The notes below the pieces were generated by a model. The model ran no database searches. It was given only the letters and a program-made list of their open reading frames with translations, and was not told the origin of the DNA. From Nitrospinota bacterium (GTDB lineage Bacteria > Nitrospinota > Nitrospinia > Nitrospinales > VA-1), in the NCBI GenBank assembly GCA_022567815.1, contig JADFGI010000030.1, positions 1-14,408 on the forward strand: a stretch of DNA of 14,408 nt, in the 5' to 3' direction. A program made the position numbers and the translations under genes. Positions within the stretch are counted from its first letter, which is position 1. Every line of letters starts with the position of its first letter. Of this stretch, positions 13,667 through 14,408 are shown one piece after another.

Positions 13667-14408
13667 ATGGGCAAATCAATCTGTATCGTCAATCAAAAGG
13701 GCGGGGTGGGAAAAACCACCACGGCCATCAATCTCGCCGCCTGTATCGCCCTATCCGGAAAAAAAGTTCTCCTTGTCGATGTCGACCCGCAGGCCAATGC
13801 CTCCAGCGGACTGGGAATCACCCTGTCTGAGGATGGGTTGGGACTTTATGATCTGCTGATGGGGGAGGCGACCTTGGATCAGGTGACTTATGCCACGGAA
13901 ATCGAAACCCTCAAGTTGATTCCTTCCTCGGTGGACCTCACCGGCGCTGAGATCGAACTGGTTGGGATGGAAAACCGCGAAAAACGCCTGAAAATGGTCC
14001 TTCAGGGCGTCGAGGATGAATATGAATTCATTCTGATCGATTGTCCGCCTTCGCTGGGGTTGCTCACCCTGAATGCCCTGGCGGTTTGCCAGTCGGTTTT
14101 GATCCCCATGCAGTGCGAATATTATGCCCTTCAGGGATTGAGTCATCTGCTCAAGACCTTGAAGCTGGTCAAGCGATCGTTGAATCCCGATCTCAGGGTG
14201 GAGGGAATCCTGTTGACCATGTTTGATGGTCGAACCCTGCTGGCGGGTCAGGTGCGTGACCAGGTTAAAAAATATTTTAAGGACTTCCTTGTCAAAACTA
14301 TCATTCCTCGGAACGTACGCCTGAGCGAGGCCCCCAGTCATGGAAAACCCGTGGTTCTTTATGCCAGCCGGTCCCGGGGGGCGGATTCCTATCTAGAGTT
14401 GGCCAAGG
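13667..14408 (+). CDS. parA: Chromosome-partitioning ATPase ParA/Soj (3' end off window)
   Basis: Deviant-Walker ATPase that binds DNA non-specifically in its ATP dimer and moves ParB-parS complexes, segregating the origin. 247 residues are visible. Walker A KGGVGKTT (11-18, signature Lys11 and catalytic Lys16), A' DVDPQAN (38-44), Walker B ILIDCPPS (122-129), QCEYYALQG (149-157) and the late motif IPRNVRLSEAPSHGKP (213-228) are all present. It has the short chromosomal (Soj) form with no N-terminal helix-turn-helix. An in-frame TAG at 13661 fixes ATG 13667 as the earliest start; the ribosome site is weak. A parS-like site lies upstream and parB would be expected just past the right edge. mnmG and rsmG, its usual upstream neighbours, are absent here. 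Confidence 0.96.
   Translation, partial: MGKSICIVNQKGGVGKTTTAINLAACIALSGKKVLLVDVDPQANASSGLGITLSEDGLGLYDLLMGEATLDQVTYATEIETLKLIPSSVDLTGAEIELVGMENREKRLKMVLQGVEDEYEFILIDCPPSLGLLTLNALAVCQSVLIPMQCEYYALQGLSHLLKTLKLVKRSLNPDLRVEGILLTMFDGRTLLAGQVRDQVKKYFKDFLVKTIIPRNVRLSEAPSHGKPVVLYASRSRGADSYLELAK

Noticed and set aside
13751..14341. 196-residue open frame on the minus strand inside parA
   Set aside because: Antisense to an unambiguous ParA with all Walker motifs; no independent support.
1..14408. tRNA, rRNA or other structured RNA genes
   Set aside because: No tRNA-like T-loop/anticodon pattern or rRNA segment was seen by eye on either strand; a covariance-model scan would be the decisive test.

Overview
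The window comes from the chromosome of a Gram-negative bacterium. YidC has a large periplasmic domain, there is a Pal/OmpA-type peptidoglycan-binding protein, and the replication-proximal housekeeping genes rpmH, rnpA, yidD, yidC, mnmE and parA are present. Protein style (YidC of the 'KLIFFPLTHKS' type, a sigma-54 activator, short hairpin repeats between genes) suggests a deltaproteobacteria- or Nitrospinota-like lineage. That placement is inference and is not proven here.

Layout. Bases 1-810 (minus) hold most of a PspF-like sigma-54 activator that runs off the left edge and has a consensus promoter almost touching its start codon. Next, all on the minus strand and read right to left, comes rpmH (5066-4932), rnpA, yidD, yidC and mnmE (2358-982): ribosomal protein L34, RNase P protein, two membrane-protein-insertion factors and the tRNA U34-modifying GTPase. 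A 287-base block of hairpin repeats separates yidC from mnmE. A 324-base divergent region with a strong rpmH promoter and a perfect 14-bp inverted repeat separates rpmH from a plus-strand gene for a secreted protein. That protein has an apparently duplicated beta-rich domain and a C-terminal Pal/OmpA domain. It converges on, and overlaps by 8 bases, tyrS (minus, 8190-6979).

The right half is plus-strand: a small four-helix membrane protein, histidine ammonia-lyase without other hut genes, a methyltransferase-like protein of unknown substrate, an intact IS630-family insertion sequence (12142-13298) with a TA target duplication, a parS-like site 17 bases beyond it, a hairpin-repeat block, and parA (soj), cut by the right edge.

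The gene group that usually sits together near the origin (rpmH-rnpA-yidD-yidC-mnmE-mnmG-rsmG-parA-parB) is split here: about 11 kb of other genes lie between mnmE and parA, and mnmG, rsmG and dnaA are not in the window. I found no clear new multi-gene system. The best unexplained signals are a modular hairpin repeat present in one, two and three units at three sites, the parS/IS630 junction, the hairpin in the rpmH leader, and the near-leaderless sigma-54 activator.
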